Origin: VXNE01 sp963665455
Lineage (GTDB): Bacteria; Pseudomonadota; Gammaproteobacteria; Pseudomonadales; Azotimanducaceae
NCBI GenBank assembly: GCA_963665455.1
Contig: OY762279.1
Coordinates: 3,782,001 to 3,846,000, forward strand
Direction: 5' to 3'
DNA length: 64,000 bases
Position numbers and translations under genes: made by a program. A model generated the notes under the pieces. That model made no database searches. It had not been told where the DNA came from and worked only from the letters and a program-made list of their open reading frames with translations. Below, piece after piece: positions 8,134 to 16,318 of this stretch (position 1 is the first letter of the stretch; each line of letters begins with the position of its first letter).

Positions 8134-10134
8134 CTACTTCCGCCCCAGTTTCTTGCGCTTGTGGTCCACGTAGTCGACGAGGATGTACTCGCCGAGCTTC
8201 TCCGGCGTCGTGTAGAAGACCCTGCCGCCGTTGATCCGCGCGACGTGGTCCATGAATTGCTTCAGGTAGTCGTTCGCATCGAGCATGAAGGTGTTGATGG
8301 CGATGCCCTTCTGCGTGCAGCGCTTGACGGCCCGGAAGGTCGCGCGGAAGGTCTCCCGCGTCGGCGGATAGGCGAAGCGGTGCCGGCCGTCGGGCAGGAG
8401 ATGCGCGGTCGGCTCGCCGTCCGAAATCATGATGATCTGCTTGCTGCCGGCGTCGTGCCGCGAGAGGAGCCGCTCGGCGAGCAGCAGGGCGTGCTGCATG
8501 TTGGTGCCGAGCACGTACTCGTCCCATTGCAGGAACGGCAGGTCGTGCGCCTTCAGCTCGTTGGCGTAGGCGGCGAAGCCGATGATGTGGAAGTTGTCCC
8601 GCGGGTATTGCGAGGTGATGAGGTTGTGCAGGGCGAGGGCGACCTTCTTCGCGGCCTGGAACGAGCCGCGCAGGGCCATGGACCAGGACTGGTCGACCAA
8701 CATCGCCGTCGCGGTGGAGGTGAGGAGTTCCGAGCGGTAGATCTCGAAATCCTCGTGCTTCAGCGTGATCGGTAGCGACGGTCCGGCGCGGTCGATGGCG
8801 TTGCGGATGGTGCGCGGCATGTGCAGGTGGAAGGGGTCGCCGAACTCGTAGGGCTTGGTCTGCTCCTTGCGTTCGCCGAAACGACCCTCCTCGGGCACGG
8901 CGTGGCTGCCGAGGCTCTGGCGCCGCAGCCGGGCGTAGATCTCGCCCAGGGCCTGCTGTCCGATCATCCGGGAGCCGCGCGGCGTCAGTTCCCATTGGTC
9001 GCCGCCCACCGAGCGGACGTAGCCGGCCTCGCGCAGGGCGTCCACCAACTTCGTCAGATCCTCGACGGCGTCCCCGGCGTCGTCGCCGAGTAGCGCCTTC
9101 AGGGTTTCCTGGTCGATGCCCTCGGGGTCACCACGGCGCTCCGCCGCCTGCACCTGTTCGATCAGGTCGTCGAGCTCGTGCATCTCGTTCATGAGGGCCA
9201 TGGCGGCCTCGAGGTCGAGCTCCTCGCTGCCGTCGAAGTGGTAGCGGTTGCCCTGGGGATTGAGGAAGTCCATCTCCTTGGCGAGCTTGGCCAGTTCCGC
9301 CTCGAGTTCCGGGTCGCCGAAGCGGTCGGCGAGCATGGACTGCAACTGGGCGCGCTGGTCCGGGGACATGGAGCCGAGGAGGGACTGGGCGGCGGCCATC
9401 TGGCGGCGCATCTCCTCGAGGAGTTCGTCGAGGGAGCCCGGGGGGCCGTCTCCGAACATGTCGCCGAAGCGCTCCATGAACTCCTCGAACCCCGGATCCT
9501 CCCCGGCGATCTTCCGCACGAGCATCTCGTTCAGCGCGCGGAGCATCTCCTTCATGCGCGTGATGTCCCCGTCCGAGAGGTTCTTGACCATCTGTTCGAC
9601 GTCGTTGAAGAACGTCTGGGTCATGGCCTTGCGCAGCTGGTTCAGGAGCTCGAGGAACTTGCGCTGCGCGTCGGGGTTCAGGAACTCGTACTTCTCGAGC
9701 GCCTTAATCCGGCCCGCGGCGTCCTCCGGTAGCCGGTCGAGTTCTTCCTGGTTGCGTTCGGCGATCTGGCGGAGCACCTCTTCGGAGAAGTCGACCTCGT
9801 CCCGGTCGAGCCACTCGTCGATGGTGGCCTCCTCCATGGCGAGAATCTCGTCGAGCTGTTGCTCGATGTCCTTCATCACGCTGCCGAGGTCGAAGCGCTC
9901 GAGGCGTTCCTTCTTGCGCTCCCGGAGCTGCCGCATGAGGTCGCGCAGGCCTTGTAGGCGGGTGCCGTCGGGCAGCGACATGCCCCGGGACATGAGATTG
10001 CGGACCGCCCAGCGAAAGTCGCCATAGGTCATCAGGTCGTCCGCGATCGTGCGCAACACGTCGTCCGCCGCGATCTCGACCGCCTGGCTGCCGTCCCACC
10101 CGGAGTAGCGAAAGCGCGTGGGGAGGAGGGCCAC
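8134..10134 (-). CDS. VWA-domain protein partner of MoxR-type ATPase
   Basis: The 666-residue protein is cytoplasmic, with a long charged helical N-terminal half rich in Glu, Arg and Met and a C-terminal von Willebrand A domain. The VWA MIDAS motif reads DQSWS (DxSxS pattern) within AMLVDQSWSMAL, followed by GTNMQHALLLAERLL and IIMISDGEPTAH. I start at GTG 10134, five bases after the ATPase stop; the open frame extends further upstream only as a shadow of that gene. MoxR-VWA pairs act as chaperone or metal-insertion machines related to Mg-chelatase subunits. The client is unknown. Confidence 0.85.
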   Translation of the reverse strand: MALLPTRFRYSGWDGSQAVEIAADDVLRTIADDLMTYGDFRWAVRNLMSRGMSLPDGTRLQGLRDLMRQLRERKKERLERFDLGSVMKDIEQQLDEILAMEEATIDEWLDRDEVDFSEEVLRQIAERNQEELDRLPEDAAGRIKALEKYEFLNPDAQRKFLELLNQLRKAMTQTFFNDVEQMVKNLSDGDITRMKEMLRALNEMLVRKIAGEDPGFEEFMERFGDMFGDGPPGSLDELLEEMRRQMAAAQSLLGSMSPDQRAQLQSMLADRFGDPELEAELAKLAKEMDFLNPQGNRYHFDGSEELDLEAAMALMNEMHELDDLIEQVQAAERRGDPEGIDQETLKALLGDDAGDAVEDLTKLVDALREAGYVRSVGGDQWELTPRGSRMIGQQALGEIYARLRRQSLGSHAVPEEGRFGERKEQTKPYEFGDPFHLHMPRTIRNAIDRAGPSLPITLKHEDFEIYRSELLTSTATAMLVDQSWSMALRGSFQAAKKVALALHNLITSQYPRDNFHIIGFAAYANELKAHDLPFLQWDEYVLGTNMQHALLLAERLLSRHDAGSKQIIMISDGEPTAHLLPDGRHRFAYPPTRETFRATFRAVKRCTQKGIAINTFMLDANDYLKQFMDHVARINGGRVFYTTPEKLGEYILVDYVDHKRKKLGRK

Positions 10135-10139
10135 GACGC

Positions 10140-11537
10140 CTATCCGGTGAAGGTCGCCCGGCCACCGATGCCGTGCTTGTTGAGCAGCTTGTGCAGGTGC
10201 AGTCCCTCTAGGACGAACTCCACGGCGGCGGCGGCGTGGGCGGGACCGGCTTCGCCGGCGAGGCCGGCCACCGCGTCCGCGAGCCCCTCCACCCGTCCGA
10301 TGATGCCGGCGTAGCTGCTCGCGGGGGCCGCCTCTCCGACCTCCACCGAGAGCCCGTCGGCGAAGGCGAGGGCGATGCCCTCGAGGTCGGACACGTCGAA
10401 GTGCCGGTCGAACACCGCCTTGACGGCCGCGTTCAGGAGCCGCTGGGTGATCTTCTCCTCCTGCCCCTCGTCCATGGCCTCGAATTCGAGCTTGCCCTGG
10501 AGGGCGGGGAGGATGAAGGGGAGGTCGGAAATGCGGGGCGCGACATCGGTCTCGCCGAGGCGCAGCGCGCGCCGAAACGCATTGGCTTGCAGCGCCTCGT
10601 AGTCCGACACGGAAGCCCGCACGGAGACCCCCGAGCGTTGGTTCACATCGGGCGAGCGGCGCGCCTGATGCGTCACCTCGGCAACGATCTCGCGCATGTA
10701 GGCGGGCACGCCGGACCGGTGCCCGCCCATGTCGAGGTGCGCCGCCTCCTGCTCCATGATCGCGATCTCGTGGGCGAGGGTCTCGGGGTAGTGCGTGCGG
10801 ATCTGTGCGCCGTAGCGGTCCTTCAACGGGGTGATGATGCGTCCCCGGTTGGTGTAGTCCTCCGGGTTGGCGGTGGCGACCAGGAACACGTCGAGGGGAA
10901 GCCGAATCTTGTGCCCCCGGATCTGCACGTCGCGCTCCTCGAGGACGTTCAAGAGGCCGACCTGGATGCGTTCGGCGAGGTCCGGCAGCTCGTTGATGGC
11001 GAAGATGCCGCGGTTCATCCGGGGGATGAGGCCGAAGTGGATGGTGAGGGCGTCCGACAGATAGCGGCCCTCGGCGACCTTGATCGGATCGACCTCGCCG
11101 ATCAGGTCGGCGATGGTGATGTCCGGCGTCGCGAGCTTCTCTCCGTAGCGCTCCTCGCGGTGCATCCACCGGATCGGCGCGTCGTCGCCGGCTTCCGCGA
11201 CCAACGCCTTGCCCTGCTCGCTGATCGGCGCATGGGGGTTCTCGGGAATCTCGATCCCGGCCAGCACGGGCGTGTACTCGTCGAGCAGGGCGGTCATGCC
11301 GCGCAGGATGCGTGACTTGGCCTGCCCGCGCTCGCCGAGGAGGATGACGTCCTGGGCCCCGAGGAGGGCGTTCTGGAGTTGGGGAAGAACCGTCTCCTCG
11401 TAGCCGACGATGCCGTCGAAGAGGGTCTCGCCACCTTGAAGCTTCGCGATCAGGTTCCTGCGGAGTTCGGCCTTGACCGGCAGCACCTCGTGGCGGGCCG
11501 CCTTCAGTGCCCCGAGCGTCGCTGCTTCGGGATGCAT
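10140..11537 (-). CDS. MoxR / Mg-chelatase-I-like AAA+ ATPase
   Basis: This 465-residue AAA+ ATPase has a modified Walker A, LLGERGQAKSRI near residue 85, a Walker B region FAINELPDLAERIQ, and the sensor segment DVFLVATANPEDYTNRGRIITPLKDR. The GERGQAKS form of Walker A recurs in stand-alone chelatase-like ATPases that sit next to VWA genes. It very likely forms a hexamer that works with the downstream VWA protein. It starts 8 bases after the stop of the aldo/keto reductase gene, so all four minus-strand genes appear cotranscribed. Confidence 0.88.
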   Translation of the reverse strand: MHPEAATLGALKAARHEVLPVKAELRRNLIAKLQGGETLFDGIVGYEETVLPQLQNALLGAQDVILLGERGQAKSRILRGMTALLDEYTPVLAGIEIPENPHAPISEQGKALVAEAGDDAPIRWMHREERYGEKLATPDITIADLIGEVDPIKVAEGRYLSDALTIHFGLIPRMNRGIFAINELPDLAERIQVGLLNVLEERDVQIRGHKIRLPLDVFLVATANPEDYTNRGRIITPLKDRYGAQIRTHYPETLAHEIAIMEQEAAHLDMGGHRSGVPAYMREIVAEVTHQARRSPDVNQRSGVSVRASVSDYEALQANAFRRALRLGETDVAPRISDLPFILPALQGKLEFEAMDEGQEEKITQRLLNAAVKAVFDRHFDVSDLEGIALAFADGLSVEVGEAAPASSYAGIIGRVEGLADAVAGLAGEAGPAHAAAAVEFVLEGLHLHKLLNKHGIGGRATFTG

Positions 11538-11545
11538 TGGGCCGC

Positions 11546-12598
11546 CTACGCCGCGTACTCGTGGGCCGTCGCGGCGGCGACGAAGTTCTCCTTCAGCGTC
11601 GCGTAGTTCTGCATGTCCGCGTTGACGACATCCATGCCGTGCTCGAGGACGTACGCATAGCTACGCTGGAAGTCGGAGAGCTTGGCGCGCAGCAATCGTT
11701 CGTCGTAGTGACCATCGAATGCCTTGGTGTTCCCGCTGCCGAGCCAACCGCGCCCGGCCAGGAGGCGGCCGGCCTTCATGCCGACCAACCCAATACCGGC
11801 GGCGCGCGCTTGATCGAGTTGCGGCCGCAGGGACTTCATGTCCGGCGTACCGTCCAGAATCCGCTTGTTCTTCCAGTCGTACCACCCCGCCGGGGTGATG
11901 GCGATCATCGCCAGGTCGTACCAGCCCGTGTCGATGGCGGCCTGAAGCACGTTCGCCGCGTTCTCGTGGGTGCTGACGCCGTACCAGGAAACCTTGCCGG
12001 CGTCCTTCGCGTCCTGGAACGCGCGGTAGATCTCTTCGGCGGCGATCTCATGGGGGTTGTTCGCGCCCATCTGGTAGTAGGCGTCCATGTGGTCCGTACG
12101 CAGGTCGGCCAGGCTCTCGTCAAGGACGGTGGCCCAGATACGGGCCGCCTGCCTCGCCTGGTCGACGGTGATCTCGTCGTTCGGGCCGACGTCCAGATAG
12201 GTCTGGCCCTTGGAGATCAGGAAGATATCGTCCCGGTGCCGCGCCACGAACCCCGCCATGTTGCGCTCGGCGTCCCGGTAGTAGCGGCGCGCCCCCACGT
12301 CGAAGACGTTCACGCCGGCGGCGAATGCCGCCTCGAGCAGGGCATCGTTCGGCTTGCGCGACAAGGCCGCGCCGCAACCGAACACTAGGCGGCTGGCGTT
12401 GAAGCCCGTGCGCCCGAGGGTGCGGTAGGTCATTGCCGGCCACGCCTCGGCGCCCGGGGCGGCGTCCTTCGCGGCGGCGACCGCGGCGTGCAGGCTGCCG
12501 GAATGCCAGAGTGCCTGGCTGCCGGCGCCGAGCATGGCGGCGTAGCCCAGGAAGCTGCGCCGGCTCGGTGCGTGGGTGGCGTTCGTGTCCGTGGTCAT
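11546..12598 (-). CDS. Tat-exported aldo/keto reductase family protein
   Basis: A 350-residue TIM-barrel protein with an N-terminal twin-arginine signal (SRRSFLG at residues 12-18, hydrophobic stretch to about residue 40). The barrel shows YRTLGRTGFNASRLVFGCG, the tetrad Tyr region NVFDVGARRYYRDAERN, and the Lys in FLISKGQTY. The catalytic His normally found in the D-x-Y-x-x-H strand is not visible: the strand reads MDAYYQMGANN. Export with a folded cofactor is suggested by the Tat signal. It leads the operon with MoxR, VWA and PHP genes. Confidence 0.82.
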   Translation of the reverse strand: MTTDTNATHAPSRRSFLGYAAMLGAGSQALWHSGSLHAAVAAAKDAAPGAEAWPAMTYRTLGRTGFNASRLVFGCGAALSRKPNDALLEAAFAAGVNVFDVGARRYYRDAERNMAGFVARHRDDIFLISKGQTYLDVGPNDEITVDQARQAARIWATVLDESLADLRTDHMDAYYQMGANNPHEIAAEEIYRAFQDAKDAGKVSWYGVSTHENAANVLQAAIDTGWYDLAMIAITPAGWYDWKNKRILDGTPDMKSLRPQLDQARAAGIGLVGMKAGRLLAGRGWLGSGNTKAFDGHYDERLLRAKLSDFQRSYAYVLEHGMDVVNADMQNYATLKENFVAAATAHEYAA

Positions 12599-12652
12599 GG
12601 TCGTCTTCCCTTGATTGAGAACGTGGCTTTGCCGACGCCAATATTGGTCAAG

Positions 12653-12676
12653 CCGCCGCGCAAGTCAACGCGGCGG
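12653..12676 (-). terminator. GC-rich hairpin downstream of xthA
   Basis: CCGCCGCG (12653-12660) and CGCGGCGG (12669-12676) form a perfect 8-bp stem with an 8-base loop just beyond the exonuclease gene stop on the minus strand. No strong U tract follows, so a role in termination is only plausible. Confidence 0.35.
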
Positions 12677-12689
12677 TCTCTGCGGGGCA

Positions 12690-13466
12690 TCAAGGCGCGA
12701 TGTCCACGCCTATTGGGCAGTGGTCCGAACCGGTGACGTCGGGCCAGATGAAGGCGTCCCGGATGCGCCGGTTGGCCGACGGGGAGGCGAACACGTAGTC
12801 GATCCGCCACCCGATGTTGTTCTCCCGGGCACCGCCCCACTGACGCCACCAGGTGTAGTGCCCCGGCACGCCGGGATGCCGGGCGCGGAAGGTGTCGACC
12901 CAGCCCGCGTCGCGCCAGCGCGTGAGCTCCGCCCGCTCCTCCGGAAGGAAGCCGCTGCTCCGGGTGTTCGAGGTCGGGCGCGCCAGGTCGATGGCCTCGT
13001 GGGCGGTGTTGTAGTCGCCCACCACGAGGACGGGGCAGTAGCGCCGCAACGCCTGTAGCCGCTCGAACACCGCCCCGTAGAAGGCGAGCTTGTAGGGCAC
13101 GCGGCTGTTGTCCCGGTCACGTCCGCTGCCCTTGGGGAAGTAGACCGACGCCACCGCGAGCCGGCGTCCGAAGCGGGCGACGGCGAAGCGGCCCTCGACG
13201 TCGAAGTCGGGCTCGCCCAGTTCGGTTTCCACGGCACTCGGCGCCTCGCGGGAGTAGATGCCCACCCCGCTGTAGCCCGGCCGCTCGGCCGGGGAGAACG
13301 TCGCATGCCAGCCCGGCGGCGCGGCGACGTTGGCGGCAAGCTGGTGCGGGAAGGCGCGCACCTCCTGCACCGCCACCACGTCCGCACCCGAACCCTGTAG
13401 GAAGTCGAGGAAGCCCTTCCGCGTGCAGGCACGCAGGCCATTGACGTTCCAACTCACGACGCGCAT
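12690..13466 (-). CDS. xthA: Exodeoxyribonuclease III family AP endonuclease
   Basis: The 258-residue protein carries the whole exonuclease III active-site set: NVNGLR at the N-terminus, the metal-binding Glu in VAVQEVR, VGDYNTAH with the catalytic Asp and Asn, WRIDYVF, and the terminal SDHCPIGVDI with the catalytic His. It cleaves DNA at abasic sites and removes 3' blocking groups in base excision repair. ATG 13466 begins MRVVSWNVNG, the exact family start. It is divergent from the gene at 13581 and stands alone. Confidence 0.93.
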   Translation of the reverse strand: MRVVSWNVNGLRACTRKGFLDFLQGSGADVVAVQEVRAFPHQLAANVAAPPGWHATFSPAERPGYSGVGIYSREAPSAVETELGEPDFDVEGRFAVARFGRRLAVASVYFPKGSGRDRDNSRVPYKLAFYGAVFERLQALRRYCPVLVVGDYNTAHEAIDLARPTSNTRSSGFLPEERAELTRWRDAGWVDTFRARHPGVPGHYTWWRQWGGARENNIGWRIDYVFASPSANRRIRDAFIWPDVTGSDHCPIGVDIAP

Positions 13467-13580
13467 GGCGTCGCAGCCTACGGGAGCCGGTTTCCCGACG
13501 CCACCATCGGGCCGGGCCATTGGTTTGAGCCGCGCACGACAAGGCGTATGCTGTTCGCCAGAAAAGAGCTGGCAAGACCT

Positions 13581-14843
13581 ATGAAAACCGCGTTTTGTTG
13601 GGTCGGGGCGTTGTGGTTGGCCGCGAGCGCCCAGACCGGCCACGCGATCTGGGAGCGCCTGGGCAATCCGACGGTCAAGGTGCCCGTCGAACATCCACCG
13701 GAGTTGGGTCTGCGGGTGGATCGCCTCGTATTCGGACCCACCCGCGGCGAGTGTGCCGACGAGATCGTGCAGCGCCTCGTGCGCGACCTCGTATCCCACC
13801 GTTTGGATGTCAGGGACGAGGCGTATCTTTACTCGCGTTTGGCGAGAAGCGAATTCGCGTACACCGGCCGCGTCGACACGGGCGCGGCGGTGGAGATGGG
13901 CCATCGGCTCGGGCCGGCGGTCATGGTCGCCGTCGATGTGCGGCGATGCGAGGCGGAGACGGATTTCTCCACGCGGGAAGCCAAGGCCCGGAACGCGGAT
14001 GGGGCTGCGCCGGGAAACGCCCAGGCGGCGCAAACGACCTATCGGCTCGCGGCCCAGGGGTTCCTCGATCTGCACTTGGAGATGATCGACCTGACGACCG
14101 GCCGCGCCCTGGCCTCGCGAAGGCTGTCCCGTTCCGGTCCGGAGCAGGAGTATTCGTCGCAGGGGGACTATCCCCCGGTACCCTCGGCGCCCGATCTGTT
14201 GGGCGGCGAGCTAGACGAGGCGGTGGCGGAGGCCCGTCGGATTTTCCTGCCCTGGAGGGAGGAGATCAGCGTCGTGTATTTCGACGACGGTGACTGCGGA
14301 CTCAAGAAATCCTACCGGGCGCTGAATCGCGGCGACATGCACCGGGCCTACGACTTGAGCGAACAGAGCCTGGCCGCCTGCAAGGCCAAGCCGAGGGTGG
14401 AGGACAAGCTGCTCGCGCGGGCCTACCACAACGTCGGCATCCTACGGCTGCTGGGCGGCGACCATGACGGCGCCCTGGACATGCTGCACACGGCGGCGGA
14501 CCTACGCCCCCGCAACGGCATCTATCGGGAGGGGATCGCCGCGGCCCGCAAGGCGAAGGAGTCCGCGGCGGCCATGGCGAACCTGCAATGGCAGACGCGG
14601 CCCGATTTCGCGCGCCAACGCCAAGTGGCCCGAGTGCAACCGTCCCCAGCCGGTTCGGGGGCCAAGACGCTGCGCAATGCCGACGTGATGGAGATGGCCC
14701 AGAAGGGGGTGCCGACCTCCGTCATCCTGACGGTGCTCAGCGCGTCGAGAACCGACTTCGACACGTCGACGTCGGCGATCGTGCATCTCGCGCAGGCCGG
14801 CGTGGACCGCGAGGTCATCAAGGCGATGCTGACCGCCGACTAG
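13581..14843 (+). CDS. Exported protein with TPR-like segment and C-terminal small helical domain
   Basis: From ATG 13581 the 420-residue protein has a clear Sec signal (MKTAFCWVGALWLAASAQTGHA). The central part has paired cysteines and a TPR-like stretch (about residues 265-325, with AYHNVGILRLLGGDHDGALDML). The last 60 residues, LRNADVMEMAQKGVPTSVILTVL to the end, match a short domain seen at the C-terminus of many exported proteins (pattern xDxIxLxKAGLxxxxIxxxIxxxxxxFDTSxxAxxxLxxAGVxxxVxxAM). An ATG at 13548 would give an 11-residue extension that spoils the signal peptide. Function unknown. Confidence 0.65.
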   Translation: MKTAFCWVGALWLAASAQTGHAIWERLGNPTVKVPVEHPPELGLRVDRLVFGPTRGECADEIVQRLVRDLVSHRLDVRDEAYLYSRLARSEFAYTGRVDTGAAVEMGHRLGPAVMVAVDVRRCEAETDFSTREAKARNADGAAPGNAQAAQTTYRLAAQGFLDLHLEMIDLTTGRALASRRLSRSGPEQEYSSQGDYPPVPSAPDLLGGELDEAVAEARRIFLPWREEISVVYFDDGDCGLKKSYRALNRGDMHRAYDLSEQSLAACKAKPRVEDKLLARAYHNVGILRLLGGDHDGALDMLHTAADLRPRNGIYREGIAAARKAKESAAAMANLQWQTRPDFARQRQVARVQPSPAGSGAKTLRNADVMEMAQKGVPTSVILTVLSASRTDFDTSTSAIVHLAQAGVDREVIKAMLTAD

Positions 14844-14887
14844 AAGCGCGCGCGCCTCGACGATCGAGAACTGGTGGTGGAGCATCG

Positions 14888-15469
14888 TTGAGCGACGCCG
14901 ACCGGCACAGGTGGAACGAGCGGTACCGGCTGGGCGCGTACGCCGACCGGGAGCACCCGAGCCCGTGGCTCCTTGCCTGCCTCCCGCGGGCGCCAACCGG
15001 GCGGGCGCTCGATGTCGCCTGCGGCGCGGGGCGCAATGCCCTCCACTTGGCCGAGTGGGGCTACGCCGTGACGGGAGTGGATATCTCCGGGGAGGCGCTC
15101 GCCCGGGGCGCGTGGTCGGCGCATGGCCGGGGACTGGTTGTGGACTGGATCGAGCGCGACCTCGATACGGGACCGGGAGTCGAAGGCCCGTTCGACCTGA
15201 TCGTGCTCATAAGGTACGTGGATCTCGCACTGCTGGAGACGCTCTGCCGGAAACTGGCGCCGGGGGGTTGCCTAGTGGTCGAGGAGCACTTGGCCACGGA
15301 GCGCGACGATGTCGCGGGACCGCGCAACGCGGCGTTCCGGGTCCCGCCCGGCGCGCTGCGCCAAGCGGCACGGCGCCTTGACGTGATTGAGTCGTTCGAA
15401 GGTGAGGTCAGCGACCCCGACGGCCGGTCGGCGGTGGTCGCGCGGCTCTTCGCTCGGCGTCCCGCCTAG
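14888..15469 (+). CDS. Class I SAM-dependent methyltransferase
   Basis: A 193-residue methyltransferase with motif I ALDVACGAGRNALHLAEWGY (about residues 40-59) and motif II VTGVDISGEAL. DLIVLIRYVD follows at the motif IV position, and LAPGGCLVVEEH at motif VI. The compact form resembles TehB/UbiE-like enzymes; the substrate is unknown. TTG 14888 is preceded by GGTGGTGGAG at good spacing, and there is no ATG in frame nearby. It starts 44 bases after the preceding gene and 3 bases before the DUF3108 gene, so these are likely one transcript. Confidence 0.82.
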   Translation: MSDADRHRWNERYRLGAYADREHPSPWLLACLPRAPTGRALDVACGAGRNALHLAEWGYAVTGVDISGEALARGAWSAHGRGLVVDWIERDLDTGPGVEGPFDLIVLIRYVDLALLETLCRKLAPGGCLVVEEHLATERDDVAGPRNAAFRVPPGALRQAARRLDVIESFEGEVSDPDGRSAVVARLFARRPA

Positions 15470-15472
15470 CGG

Positions 15473-16300
15473 ATGGGACACCAGTCGGTCATTGTTCTGT
15501 CGTTGATGGTAGCGGCCGGCGTGGATGCAGACCCGGGCGAAATGGTCGACACCCAACCCGTGGCGGCCAACCCGGGCCTCATCGGGCCGCCGCCGCAGTC
15601 CCTCGAGTATGCGGTTCGCGTCCTCGGCATCGGCATGACATCCCGGGTGACGATCAAGACCGAGGGGCCGGTGGTGTCAATCGCGAGTCGGCTCAACGCG
15701 CCGCTGTTCGGCGGCGTCATCGCGCACAACGACCATACGACTCGGTTCGAGCCGCGGGACTGCGATCTCCGGCAGCTCTCCTACGTCAACGTCGGCGGCA
15801 TCCTGGCATGGCGATTCGACGACCGCGTGGAGTTTGACTGGGACCGGCACACGATCAATTACCGGGGTCGGAATGGGGAGCGGCGCTACGAGTTCGCCGG
15901 GGAGACCTTCGTCGACAAGCTGAGCCAGTACGAGGTGATCGGGTGCCGGCTGCGCGCTGGCGACGGCGCATTCACCCTGAACTACGTCGACGACGGGATC
16001 GCCCGCTACCGGTTCGTGGTGGACGGGGAGGAAGTCGTCCAGTCCCCGGCGGGCACGTTCCGCACGGTGCGGCTGGTGGCGGGCCCGGAGCAGACGGCGG
16101 CCGGGCCGCAGGGGTATCACGGCCGGGTAACCTACTGGCTCGCGCCGGAACTCGGCTTCTATCCCGTGCGGATTCGTGCGGCTTCGCGCCGGCCGTTCCG
16201 TATCACCGTCGAGCTCAGGACGGCACGGCCCGCCCTGGAATCCCCGGCGGTGCCGCCGGCCCGGGCGACGGGTGTGTTTACAATCGATTCGATTCGGTAG
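15473..16300 (+). CDS. DUF3108-family exported protein
   Basis: The 275-residue protein has a short N-terminal signal-like segment followed by the beta-rich DUF3108 pattern: an early SLEYAVRVLGIGMTSRV strand pair, central YRGRNGERRYEFAGETFVDKLSQYEV, and the C-terminal TYWLAPELGFYPVRIR typical of the family. DUF3108 proteins are periplasmic and of unknown function. The gene begins 3 bases after the methyltransferase stop. Confidence 0.7.
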   Translation: MGHQSVIVLSLMVAAGVDADPGEMVDTQPVAANPGLIGPPPQSLEYAVRVLGIGMTSRVTIKTEGPVVSIASRLNAPLFGGVIAHNDHTTRFEPRDCDLRQLSYVNVGGILAWRFDDRVEFDWDRHTINYRGRNGERRYEFAGETFVDKLSQYEVIGCRLRAGDGAFTLNYVDDGIARYRFVVDGEEVVQSPAGTFRTVRLVAGPEQTAAGPQGYHGRVTYWLAPELGFYPVRIRAASRRPFRITVELRTARPALESPAVPPARATGVFTIDSIR

Positions 16301-16318
16301 CGAGATAGGAGCATCACC

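Noticed and set aside
10236..11315. 359-residue plus frame opposite the MoxR gene
   Set aside because: Antisense shadow, no recognisable motif, no ribosome site.
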